Part shown: positions 5,124 to 12,386 of the stretch, piece by piece
Numbering within the stretch: the first letter of the stretch is position 1
Layout: each line of letters starts with the position of its first letter
Virus record (IMG/VR): IMGVR_UViG_3300025647_000225
Coordinates: 1 to 26,759 of that record
From: a virus
Strand: one strand, 5' to 3'
DNA length: 26,759 bases
Made by a program: the position numbers and the translations under genes
Notes under the pieces: model-generated
Databases searched by the model: none
Seen by the model: the letters and a program-made list of their open reading frames with translations, nothing else
What the model was told of the DNA's origin: nothing

Positions 5124-6670
5124 GAGAATTTGCCTCCAAATAGATGCCGCACACGCTGACCGCTGTCCGGATGTCCATATTCAATCATCCGAATCCGCTG
5201 GCCACTGACCTCAATGAATCGTGGTACTCGCATTTTCGTACCCTGTTTTTCGGCCATGCTCCGAGCAATCCCAACCGCCTGACGCCAGGTTCGCCCTGAC
5301 CTGCCTGCCCGGTACAGTGCCTGAATCATAATCTGCTCGCAGGTCTGCTTTTTCTTTTTCGCTGGCTGATTCCGTTTCGTGATCTCGAATAACTCACCGC
5401 CGACGAATTCCAACCCCTGTGATTTCCGCTCTTTCGGTGTCGGTTCATATCCGCAGGAATTGCACCGTCCGCCACGGTACACCGCAGAACAATTCGGGCA
5501 TTCGATCTGTGTTCTGACATTGGAATCCCCCGCGTTTTTCTTCTCAATTTCCAGCGTCCACGGTACCGCATCCTCGAAGAATCCCAGTTCGCGATCATTC
5601 GTCAGATTCCCGCCATGATCCAGCACGATGGCATCCATCACGTCAGGATGTTTCCGCGATGCCCGAGCGATCATCTGCCGCCACCGTGCCCGCGTCCCGA
5701 CCGCAGTACACATCTGGACGCAACTGACACGCGGTATGTCCGTGCCTCGTTCGACAACACCGACATTGCACAGATAATCGATACTGCCCGAATTCAGGCG
5801 ATTATAAAGCGTCTGGCGTTCGTCGTCCTTCGTCAGTCCGTCCACGTATTCCGCTCGAATTCCTGCTGATCTCAGAATCTCCCGAGCCTCCTGAGCATGC
5901 GTCCGACGCGGAAAGAATCCGATTGTTGCCCTGCCTTCCGCGTACCGTTTCCAGTCCCGTACCAGGTCGCCTGCCAGCCCTTCCATTGCTTCGCTGACCG
6001 AATCTTTCGTGAATTCCTTCCCGCGTTTTTTCAGGACATCCAGACGCCCCTGCGTGCAGGAAAAGTACCGATATGACTTCAGGTATCCATTCTCAATCAG
6101 CCACTCTGGAGATTCGCCTGGCACAATCACACGGTATACGTCCGCCAATCCCTTCGCTTCTGGTGTCGCTGTCAGCCCGATCACGAACGGTGGCGAAAGC
6201 CCCAGTGCCTGACGTTTCGCCAGATGTGATTTCAGGAATCGGTGAAACTTGCTGTGATGTGCGTGTGCCTCATCGAAGAATATCAGGTCAAATGTCATCT
6301 CCCATTGATATTCGCCTTCTTCGCAGAACCAACTGAGCAGCGTATCGATTGACGCCACCTGAATCTCCTGATGTGGATTGCAATCTTTACCGGACATCAG
6401 GACCGCATGCGGCAGCTTCGGTGCCTGCTGAAACGAATTCGAAGCATTATCGACCAGTCCGCGACCGAATACAGAAAAGAGTGCATGCCCTGACTGGCTT
6501 TCGTTTCGCTCCTGATTCCGATAGGCCGCGAGAATCCACTTTGCGATCGTGGTTTTCCCGACTCCCGGTTCTGCTTGCAGAATCACGGATCTATGTTGCC
6601 TCAGTGCAGCTCGTACCCGATCGCGGTGAATCTCCTGATGCGGATACAAATTCGGCAATTCAACTTTCAT
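5120..6670 (-). CDS. SF2 DEAH-box helicase with C-terminal zinc ribbon (RadD-like)
   Basis: The start is ATG at 6670, just after the upstream stop. The 516-aa product carries an N-terminal Q-like segment (YPHQEIHRDRV), Walker A GVGKT (36-40), DEAH (133-136), motif III within GLTATP (165-170), a second RecA domain with VVERGTDIPRV, and motif VI-like WRQMIARASR (330-339). A four-cysteine zinc ribbon follows (C391, C394, C403, C406). DEAH helicases of this layout include RadD-type repair helicases and phage replication or recombination helicases that unwind DNA using ATP. A replication role is likely, given its nuclease, ParB-like and annealing-protein neighbours. Confidence 0.9.
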   Translation of the reverse strand: MKVELPNLYPHQEIHRDRVRAALRQHRSVILQAEPGVGKTTIAKWILAAYRNQERNESQSGHALFSVFGRGLVDNASNSFQQAPKLPHAVLMSGKDCNPHQEIQVASIDTLLSWFCEEGEYQWEMTFDLIFFDEAHAHHSKFHRFLKSHLAKRQALGLSPPFVIGLTATPEAKGLADVYRVIVPGESPEWLIENGYLKSYRYFSCTQGRLDVLKKRGKEFTKDSVSEAMEGLAGDLVRDWKRYAEGRATIGFFPRRTHAQEAREILRSAGIRAEYVDGLTKDDERQTLYNRLNSGSIDYLCNVGVVERGTDIPRVSCVQMCTAVGTRARWRQMIARASRKHPDVMDAIVLDHGGNLTNDRELGFFEDAVPWTLEIEKKNAGDSNVRTQIECPNCSAVYRGGRCNSCGYEPTPKERKSQGLEFVGGELFEITKRNQPAKKKKQTCEQIMIQALYRAGRSGRTWRQAVGIARSMAEKQGTKMRVPRFIEVSGQRIRMIEYGHPDSGQRVRHLFGGKFS

Positions 6671-6673
6671 CGC

Positions 6674-7000
6674 TCACCCCAAATCGACATCAATGTGAGC
6701 ACCATCAACCGTGACCACGATGCAATCCTGCCCAGTGACACGAATTCCAGACAGTTCCTCCGCGACTTTTGTGCCGAATACATCCGACACACCGTCGATG
6801 TGAATCTGCCCCCAGCACAGCTTTCTGGTTTTTCCGTACCGCTCGAATTCGCATCCGATGCTGACCATCGAATCGTCGAATCTGTCAAACCATAGCCACA
6901 TCTGCATTTGCACCTTCTCCGTATTTACCTTCTGACCCTCTGCGAATAACGCATCCGCAGCACGCATTCGTTCTCGTTCCAGCCTCTGCCAGTTTGTCAA
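6674..7000 (-). CDS. Hypothetical protein, 108 aa
   Basis: The frame opens with TTG at 7000, overlapping the stop of the previous gene (TTGA), which would be coupled translation. An alternative ATG at 6967 (MRAADALFAEGQKV) gives 97 aa. Neither has a strong ribosome site. The protein has Trp-rich strands (VQMQMWLWFDRFDDSMVSIG) and looks like a small mixed alpha/beta fold ending in VTVDGAHIDVDLG. No family is recognised. It lies directly upstream of the RadD-like helicase. Confidence 0.6.
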   Translation of the reverse strand: MTNWQRLERERMRAADALFAEGQKVNTEKVQMQMWLWFDRFDDSMVSIGCEFERYGKTRKLCWGQIHIDGVSDVFGTKVAEELSGIRVTGQDCIVVTVDGAHIDVDLG

Positions 7001-7404
7001 TTTGTCACATCCATCAGCAGCGTTGCCGCTTTGGTGACGGCCTCGCTCATCGCGTCGAACTCGACTAGATTATTGCATTCCACCTGCTCTGGCTCACCGC
7101 CACCCGACCGAATACTGAACGTCACATCTCCAGTGGCAATCGCTGCTGCAATACATGCAGACACGGTTTTGGCCTCGATCTCACCCGGACACCCGCACAG
7201 GCTCACAATGCCTGTCTTGCTGTGCAATCTGACCACCCATTCGTCACGCCCGTCGTGATGATACGCCACGCGGATTCCGCGTTCATCCAGCAAAGACTGC
7301 GGTCTCGACTGGAGCATCGCAAACTCACCACCGCACGTACATAAATCACCTACGTCGTACGGTTCCGTTTCAACCCTGCTGCACTGCTGGCAGATCAAAT
7401 CCAT
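6997..7404 (-). CDS. Zinc-ribbon hypothetical protein, 135 aa
   Basis: Start ATG at 7404 with AAAGGA upstream. The N-terminus holds a probable zinc ribbon (C5-QQ-C8 ... C22-T-C24-GG). The remainder is a mixed alpha/beta domain with a CGCPGEIEAKTVSACIAAAI segment and a SIRSGGGEPEQVE strand. I do not recognise its function. A nucleic-acid or protein adaptor is plausible for a ribbon of this kind. It overlaps the next gene by TTGA. Confidence 0.65.
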   Translation of the reverse strand: MDLICQQCSRVETEPYDVGDLCTCGGEFAMLQSRPQSLLDERGIRVAYHHDGRDEWVVRLHSKTGIVSLCGCPGEIEAKTVSACIAAAIATGDVTFSIRSGGGEPEQVECNNLVEFDAMSEAVTKAATLLMDVTN

Positions 7405-7420
7405 GATTGTCCTTTCGTTT

Positions 7421-7738
7421 CTATCGAGTCACCCACGTAAAAAGTGCCACGCCCAATCGCGTGCAAGCCTTCTTTGCCCGTTCCAGATACTTCGCTTCGG
7501 TGTCCTTGCCCCTGAGCAGTAGCAGGACCGCTGGCATCGAGCCAGTTTCATTCGCATAGTAGACCGCCTGACCGATCGATTCCGGCCACTTCTTCACCCA
7601 ATCCACCTCTATCGACAGCGTCTCGGTCTGGATGTCAACGCGGCTGCCGCATTCGAGACGGAATTCCGCGATGCCACCCATCCGCTCAGCGAGCCATCGT
7701 GACCATACTGGCTCAGGATCTGTCGGTTTCGGTGTCAT
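7421..7738 (-). CDS. Small PD-(D/E)XK-type nuclease-like protein, 105 aa
   Basis: The frame opens at 7798, but ATG at 7738 overlaps the upstream stop (ATGA) and is preferred. The product contains ECGSRVD35IQTETLSIE44VDWVKKW and then IGQAVYYANETGSMPAVLLLL. A G-x-RVD strand, an I-E-V strand with a following Lys and a GQ-x-x-YYA helix is the usual form of small restriction-like nuclease folds, where D35, E44 and a Lys near 49-50 would bind metal. Such proteins on phages include Holliday-junction or replication-repair nucleases. Activity is inferred from the motif only. Confidence 0.65.
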   Translation of the reverse strand: MTPKPTDPEPVWSRWLAERMGGIAEFRLECGSRVDIQTETLSIEVDWVKKWPESIGQAVYYANETGSMPAVLLLLRGKDTEAKYLERAKKACTRLGVALFTWVTR

Positions 7739-8592
7739 GTCATCCCCATCAGATTCGCGATGATCGCCCGCACACCGTCCAGACTTCGCCTCATCCATGA
7801 TTCGCTGCGAATTTCCTGCAAATCACCGATTGACCGCATCAATGCCTCGGCTGTCTTTTTCGCTCGATTCCGCTCGGTTTTCCAGTCCGTACTGAAATCA
7901 GGCGGAGATTCGACGGATTCCGATTCGTCCGGCTGCTGCGGATCTCCCGCAGTCATTGACGGCATCGATTCACCGCGTCCAGAGGCAGGCTGAGTGCCCC
8001 CGGAAACCGGAACAGAATCGGAATCCTGATCGTCTTCGGAATGTGCAATTTGCACATTTTGTTCAGTAGTTTCAGTGAACACCGAATCGTCTGGTGAATG
8101 TGCAATTTGCACATTTGCTCGTTCATTGCCAGCGTTTTCTGCGGGCTGCGGTTTCCGCTCCGCCACGATGTACGCCACTGTCCGCAGACTCACGCCAGCG
8201 GTTTCCGCGATCTTCTGCTGTGTCCACGTCGACTGATTGTCCAGCAACCACTCCACACATCGACGCTTGTCCGCTCTGGACATCCGCAACCCATGCCGGT
8301 CATTCGCGGTCATCCCGAAGATCAGAGCGTCCGTTCTGGTGCCCTTGTGAATTCGGCAGGGAATCGACGCCCGATTGATCTGAATCGCTGCCATCGTCCG
8401 ATGGAACCCGTCAGCCAGATAGTACCTGCTGCCATCGTGGAATACGTCGATCGGCCCTAGTGGCCAGCCGCTGCCGTTTGCTTCCGCGATCGCATCAGCG
8501 TATTCCGTCACGGTGTCATCACTCAACCCGATTCGGGCTTGTGTCCCTGCATCGGTAGTGATCTCGTCAATTGATAATGTCCGCTCTTTCAT
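7735..8592 (-). CDS. ParB-like protein with HTH and repeated linker
   Basis: Start ATG at 8592, overlapping the MazG stop (TGATG). The 285-aa product begins with a ParB/sulfiredoxin-like domain (TQARIGLSDDTVTEYADAI ... LADGFHRTMAAIQI, the GFHR near residues 62-65). A helix-turn-helix follows (WTQQKIAETAGVSLRTVAYI, 123-142), then a long polar linker and a helical C-terminus. The linker carries NVQIAHS twice (160-166 and 179-185), and the DNA there holds two perfect palindromes. Phage ParB-like proteins may partition, load or regulate, and some are nucleases. There is no ParA in view, so a regulatory or replication role seems likelier than partition. Confidence 0.8.
   Translation of the reverse strand: MKERTLSIDEITTDAGTQARIGLSDDTVTEYADAIAEANGSGWPLGPIDVFHDGSRYYLADGFHRTMAAIQINRASIPCRIHKGTRTDALIFGMTANDRHGLRMSRADKRRCVEWLLDNQSTWTQQKIAETAGVSLRTVAYIVAERKPQPAENAGNERANVQIAHSPDDSVFTETTEQNVQIAHSEDDQDSDSVPVSGGTQPASGRGESMPSMTAGDPQQPDESESVESPPDFSTDWKTERNRAKKTAEALMRSIGDLQEIRSESWMRRSLDGVRAIIANLMGMT
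8040..8115 (-). repeat. Two identical 19-bp palindromes inside the ParB-like gene
   Basis: AATGTGCAATTTGCACATT, with nine-base arms around one central base, occurs at 8040-8058 and 8097-8115. The identity extends to 21 bases in both copies, with centres 57 bases apart. They code for the repeated NVQIAHS but are also near-ideal protein-binding palindromes. Confidence 0.75.
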
Positions 8593-8945
8593 CAGTATAC
8601 CTTTCCGCCGTGTCGTGGTTCACGGTCCCAGTTTGCTGCCATTTTCGCTTTCATCGCACCGACCACATCCAGCCCCATATGCTCTGCGGCATCCAGAATT
8701 CGGATGATGCAATCCGCGAATTCAACTTCCGCATTTCCGAATTCCGGGCAGTGCTTGTCAGGCGGATTCCCTGTGCGGAATGCTTCCAGTGCCTCTGACA
8801 ATTCGGAGTGCATCAACGCGATCAGCTCTGCCGGATTCCGATCGGAGCTGCCGTCGTACCATCCTTTTGCTACTGCACAATCATGGATTTCGGACTGGAT
8901 CGCCCGCAATGGCTCGAATGCGTCCATCTCAACCTGTACTTTCAT
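8592..8945 (-). CDS. mazG: MazG-like nucleotide pyrophosphohydrolase
   Basis: Start ATG at 8945 with AAGGAATTG upstream. The 117-aa product carries the MazG-type metal-binding helices: LIALMHSELSEALEAFR (ExxE) and VEFADCIIRILDAAEHMGLD (ExxD), followed by the characteristic ...N-x-x-R-x-x-RHGGK ending. MazG enzymes hydrolyse NTPs or dNTPs to monophosphates. Phage versions are thought to adjust nucleotide pools or alarmone levels during infection. It lies between the DNA methyltransferase and a ParB-like gene in one early operon. Confidence 0.85.
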   Translation of the reverse strand: MKVQVEMDAFEPLRAIQSEIHDCAVAKGWYDGSSDRNPAELIALMHSELSEALEAFRTGNPPDKHCPEFGNAEVEFADCIIRILDAAEHMGLDVVGAMKAKMAANWDREPRHGGKVY

Positions 8946-8957
8946 CGATTCAATTCC

Positions 8958-9872
8958 TTATTCAAACAGTGTTGGTGCTAATTGTTCCTGCTCTGCTATT
9001 CGCAGGTTTTTCGCTGCCACCTTAAAATACTCCTCTTTCAATTCGAATCCGATGAACTTGCGGCCAATCTTAATTGCACCGACTCCTTCAGATCCAATTC
9101 CAGCAAACGGCGACAATACAACGTCGCCTTCATTGCTCCATAGCTGGCAGCACCTGTGAATCACATCAAGCTGCAACGGGCACACATGCCGTTCATCTTT
9201 CTCTGACCGGCCCTCGGCAGCATTCAGCGTATTTGACTGCCGGATATCCATCCAAACAGGACTAGCGTATCGCTGCCATACATCAATGCTGTAATTTCCA
9301 GTGTGAGAGAATCCGTCACCAGCGAAGAATTCAAACGGTCCTTCTATCGGTTCCGCATTCTTGTCTGGCTTCCGGAATGTGCAAATGTAGTCCGGGATAC
9401 CTTGACGGCTCATTGATGAATCTTTGCACACCTGCTTATGCAGCAGCCCGAGAGCTTTCGTGCGTTGCATGGCCACAACTGGATCTTTCCAGATGCAGAC
9501 CTCAGAATGGTAGATAAACTCCGCTGACTGAAACGCACGTATAATATCGCCTCGAAAGTCCTTGATTCCAATAAAACCATCGTGCGACTTTGAGCTTGGC
9601 ATGTTCATGCAATGCACGCTGCACAGTCTCCCCGGCTTGAGCACTCGATACAGCTCCCGTATCAGGAATCTGAAATGCTCGAAGAATTCATCAGAGCTTT
9701 CGCAATTCCCCATGTCACGTTCGGAATCTGAATAAACGAACAGCGACACAAACGGCGGGGAAAACAATGAATAGCCGATTGATTCATCCGGCAATTCTCT
9801 GATCATCTCGCAGCAGTCCCCATTGTAAAGTTGCCACATCTCGCCATTTTGCTGATTGATTACTTCAGCCAT
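8958..9872 (-). CDS. DNA methyltransferase, N4/N6 type (SPPF motif)
   Basis: Start ATG at 9872, preceded by GGAGG at seven bases and overlapping the helicase gene by 13 bases. The 304-aa product has its catalytic motif SPPF (38-41) near the N-terminus and its AdoMet motif FAGIGS (256-261) followed by GRKFIGFEL near the C-terminus. This is the beta-class motif order of amino-methyltransferases. SPP[FY] is frequent in N4-cytosine enzymes, so m4C is slightly favoured over m6A. A conserved-looking HVCPLQ segment lies at 229-234. No partner endonuclease is present, so protection of phage DNA or regulation is likelier than restriction. Confidence 0.9.
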   Translation of the reverse strand: MAEVINQQNGEMWQLYNGDCCEMIRELPDESIGYSLFSPPFVSLFVYSDSERDMGNCESSDEFFEHFRFLIRELYRVLKPGRLCSVHCMNMPSSKSHDGFIGIKDFRGDIIRAFQSAEFIYHSEVCIWKDPVVAMQRTKALGLLHKQVCKDSSMSRQGIPDYICTFRKPDKNAEPIEGPFEFFAGDGFSHTGNYSIDVWQRYASPVWMDIRQSNTLNAAEGRSEKDERHVCPLQLDVIHRCCQLWSNEGDVVLSPFAGIGSEGVGAIKIGRKFIGFELKEEYFKVAAKNLRIAEQEQLAPTLFE

Positions 9873-11248
9873 TTCGGAACCTCCATCTTTTCTATTGGTC
9901 TGTAGGTTGTTCTGCCGCGGTCCTGTTTCGCACTGAAGTCGCTGCGGCTCATCGCAACTCGCATGCGTTCTTTCATTTCGTCGTGCATTCCTGCCTTCAG
10001 AGACACTGCCTTTGCAATTGCATGCTCCGTGTCAGTCGTCACTGAATAGCAATGCACTGGCCGCGTCTGGCCGAATCGGTAGCATCGACGCACTGCCTGA
10101 TATTTCTGCTCGAAGCTATAGCTAATCGAATGGAACACCATCTGATTACAGTGCTGCCAGTTCATTCCCATGCCGCTGATTGACGGCTTCGTGATGATGA
10201 CTCGTGCTGACCCATCGGAGAATTGATCAAGCCTGCTTTCCTTCTGCTGATCTGACATGCTCCCACGAATCTCGACCGCATCAGGAATCCGATGCACAAG
10301 ATCATCAGATTCGTAGTTTGAGTCACACCACACGATCCACTGATCATCATTTGAATTAACTATCTCTGCGGTCCTGTCAGCCCGAAATGGCGACGTGTAC
10401 CGCTTCTCCTGATGGATGTTTGTCGCACTAATGCCTGAGCAGTCGAACAAAAACCCGTCAGCCACTTTGCCTGGGACATGAACCGTTTCTGTGTGCTCAA
10501 TCAATTCTGGCAATTCATATCCAGAGTCATCACCGCCAATATCTGACGGCATCGAAACACAACATGCCCAATCGCACACCCAATCCCAGAAGGCATCGAT
10601 CGAGTGTCCTTTAAGCCTCCATTTTTGAGTGTTGCCAGAATCGTTTACAAAGTATTTTGACTGCATCTCTTGCTGTGAGCACACGCCAAGGAATTCTGCA
10701 TGTGCCCCCAATTCCATCGTATCATTTGGAGACGGTGTCGCAGTGCATGCCAATCGGTATTTCGCATCCGACCATTCATCAGTAAGCTGCTTCCGAATCT
10801 TTCCAGTCAATCCTTTCAGAATCGACGATTCATCGAGCACAACTCCGGCAAATGTTGATGTGTCGAATTTATCAATCTTCTGATAGTTGACAATCGATAT
10901 GCCGTGCTTCGGTGATTCTGATTGATCATCAGCAACCACAACATCCACCTGTATGCCGAATTTTGCTGCTTCGCGTTTCGTTTGATGCCTGACACCGAGC
11001 GGACATATTAGCATCACACTCCCGCCTGTCTCCGTGCAGACTCTCTCGGCCCATGCCAACTGACACAAAGTCTTTCCGAGTCCGGTGTCGAGGAACAACG
11101 CAGCACGCCCGCGTTTTAGTGCCCACGCAATTACTCTCTGCTGCCACTCAAACGCATTCGGATTCGTAGATGCCGGATCAACATCAAATCCGTAGCTCTT
11201 GCTGGCGAGTCGTTTCGACTGAATGAATTCGTCATATGTTCGCGTCAT
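9860..11248 (-). CDS. SNF2/SF2 helicase paired with the methyltransferase
   Basis: The frame is open from a GTG at 11275 that lies inside the terminator stem, so ATG at 11248 is the likely start. The ribosome site is weak (GGGCTG). The 462-aa product has Walker A TGLGKT (55-60), DESS in place of DEAH (139-142), a TATPSPND motif, and a C-terminal helicase domain with VITKPSISGMGMNWQ and a motif VI-like QAVRRCYRFGQTRP. That FGQ-x-RPV ending is typical of SNF2-related translocases. It overlaps the DNA methyltransferase by 13 bases, a pairing often seen in phages. It has its own promoter and attenuator-type leader. Confidence 0.88.
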   Translation of the reverse strand: MTRTYDEFIQSKRLASKSYGFDVDPASTNPNAFEWQQRVIAWALKRGRAALFLDTGLGKTLCQLAWAERVCTETGGSVMLICPLGVRHQTKREAAKFGIQVDVVVADDQSESPKHGISIVNYQKIDKFDTSTFAGVVLDESSILKGLTGKIRKQLTDEWSDAKYRLACTATPSPNDTMELGAHAEFLGVCSQQEMQSKYFVNDSGNTQKWRLKGHSIDAFWDWVCDWACCVSMPSDIGGDDSGYELPELIEHTETVHVPGKVADGFLFDCSGISATNIHQEKRYTSPFRADRTAEIVNSNDDQWIVWCDSNYESDDLVHRIPDAVEIRGSMSDQQKESRLDQFSDGSARVIITKPSISGMGMNWQHCNQMVFHSISYSFEQKYQAVRRCYRFGQTRPVHCYSVTTDTEHAIAKAVSLKAGMHDEMKERMRVAMSRSDFSAKQDRGRTTYRPIEKMEVPKWLK

Positions 11249-11355
11249 CTGTGCAGCCCATGAAAAAACCCGCACACCACAGGTCAGAGCTGCGATGGCG
11301 GGCTGAATCCGGTTTCCCGGCGATTCCTATTGTCACTCTGGCTCTGACTCAGAGT
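11249..11355 (-). promoter_or_regulatory. Attenuator-type leader 2 with kissing-loop complement
   Basis: The leader begins near 11355. A 5' hairpin (from the inverted repeat 11359-11331) presents loop AGTCAGAGC, of which GTCAGAGC (11348-11341) is a perfect 8-nt complement of GCTCTGAC (11290-11283). Seven of those nt are the terminator loop and one closes its stem. Between the two lies a hairpin with a CCGG-GAAA-CCGG core (plus strand 11305-11326), which is a GNRA-type tetraloop. The terminator then ends 14 nt before the ATG. Confidence 0.65.
11263..11302 (-). terminator. Intrinsic terminator before the SNF2-like helicase gene
   Basis: In the minus RNA CCCGC+CATCGCAG pairs with CTGTGGTG+GCGGG around loop CTCTGAC. 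That is 13 pairs with two G-U wobbles and one bulged U, followed by six T (11268-11263). The wobbles would be A-C mismatches in the opposite strand, which supports this direction. Confidence 0.85.
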
Positions 11356-11359
11356 GACA
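11331..11359 (-). promoter_or_regulatory. 10-bp inverted repeat over the start point (operator or leader hairpin)
   Basis: TGTCACTCTG-N9-CAGAGTGACA is perfect over ten bases. It begins three bases after the -10 and spans the expected start point, so it could bind a repressor. Its downstream part would also fold as the 5' hairpin of leader 2. Confidence 0.6.
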
Positions 11360-11361
11360 GG

Positions 11362-11389
11362 ATTATTGCGGTACAACTCCGCGTGTCAA
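11362..11389 (-). promoter_or_regulatory. Sigma70-type promoter of leader 2
   Basis: TTGACA (11389-11384), a 16-base spacer and AATAAT (11367-11362, 5 of 6). The -35 overlaps the stop of the HNH gene. Confidence 0.75.
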
Positions 11390-11856
11390 GTGTTCAACAG
11401 GTACCTTGTGAATTTCTTCCCGCACACCGTCTCGAATGTCTCATCGTCCACGTATTCCCGTAACCGCAGAATATGCTCGATGTAGTATGCCGCATTCGTT
11501 GTGCCTCCGAATGTCCGATACTCCCTGCTCGCAATCTGATCTGTGAGCCATTCGTGACGCATCGGCAGGTTGAATTCGAGCCACCGCATCCAGCCTGCGG
11601 CACTTTGATGTGGGCTGATGTCTGCATCGAATTGGTGATGATACGAACACAACGCGATCCCGTTTCGCAGTTCATACCGCGTCGATTCGTGCTGCCGTGG
11701 AATCAGGTGATGTGCATCGGTTTTTCCTTTCCCGCAGACCGCACACTGGTAATTCCAGTCGTCCCTGACAGCGAGTGACCAAAGACGATCCGCGAAGTCT
11801 TTCAGGCGACCTTTCGCTGGTACGTTTGCGTTTGTTCGTTTCCGTCGTTTTGCCAT
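11386..11856 (-). CDS. HNH endonuclease
   Basis: Start ATG at 11856, four bases after the previous stop, with AGGCG upstream. The 156-aa product has a basic N-terminus and a classic HNH zinc module: C38-AV-C41, the AHH pair at 48-50, N65 in ELRNGIALC70 and HH at 73-74. Such HNH proteins nick or cut DNA. In phages they act in packaging, recombination (Rap/NinG type) or homing. The setting among recombination genes favours the recombination or Holliday-junction type, which is inference. It ends at a promoter rather than a terminator. Confidence 0.88.
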   Translation of the reverse strand: MAKRRKRTNANVPAKGRLKDFADRLWSLAVRDDWNYQCAVCGKGKTDAHHLIPRQHESTRYELRNGIALCSYHHQFDADISPHQSAAGWMRWLEFNLPMRHEWLTDQIASREYRTFGGTTNAAYYIEHILRLREYVDDETFETVCGKKFTRYLLNT

Positions 11857-11859
11857 TGC

Positions 11860-12357
11860 TTACGCCTGTGCTAGCTTATAGCTCCGCTCCGTGTTGCGGG
11901 CAATGTCACGCATGGCCAGAAAGAATTCCCCAAGCCCACGGATCACAAAGGCCGCCACTGTGGCAACGCAGAAGGAGGCCAGGAAAAAGGCCGATGCCCG
12001 TAAACTGTCATCCATGTAGCACACCACTGCAGCCACACCAAGCGGGACGCCGACCACCAGCATGAATACCCACGATGCCACCCGGTAAATGAACGCAATG
12101 GTTCTGAGTCCAGCGTACTCCTGGACACGCACGTCCCTAATCGGAACGACGGTCGGCGGGTCAGGAACTCGCCGTTGTGGAGGGGCCGAGGGGGCTGTCT
12201 GCCGTCGTTCCGTTATCTGCTCGGTCCAGCGGCGTTCGGATAACGATGGCTGCCGGTGTGCCGACGACTGCTCGGCCACCTTCCGCCGTTGTGCCGCCTT
12301 CCGCCGTCGTTCCGCTGCCCGTCGTTGTTCCGCTGCTTTTCTTTCCATATTCGTCAT
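11860..12357 (-). CDS. Membrane protein with basic coiled N-terminus
   Basis: The frame opens at 12408, but ATG at 12357 (or 12348) sits behind AAAGGACA and is preferred. The product is about 165 aa. It has a highly basic and Ala-rich N-terminal helix (ERKAAEQRRAAERRRKAAQR), a proline-rich linker, then two membrane segments (IAFIYRVASWVFMLVVGVPL and SAFFLASFCVATVAAFVIRG) and a short soluble tail. It may anchor DNA or a replication protein to the membrane. The base composition of the N-terminal part (CCG/GCC-rich plus strand) is unusual for its neighbours. No family is recognised. Confidence 0.7.
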   Translation of the reverse strand: MTNMERKAAEQRRAAERRRKAAQRRKVAEQSSAHRQPSLSERRWTEQITERRQTAPSAPPQRRVPDPPTVVPIRDVRVQEYAGLRTIAFIYRVASWVFMLVVGVPLGVAAVVCYMDDSLRASAFFLASFCVATVAAFVIRGLGEFFLAMRDIARNTERSYKLAQA

Positions 12358-12386
12358 TGTCCTTTCAAGAGTATGTTTGAACCTGT

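Noticed and set aside
9370-9390. Half-match (GAATGTGCAAATG) to the ParB-gene palindrome inside the methyltransferase gene
   Set aside because: Only one arm matches and the stretch is ordinary coding sequence; not enough for a third site.
8958-11248. DISARM-like or type I/ISP restriction system
   Set aside because: Only a helicase and a methyltransferase are present; no nuclease, specificity or DrmA/B-like gene adjoins them.
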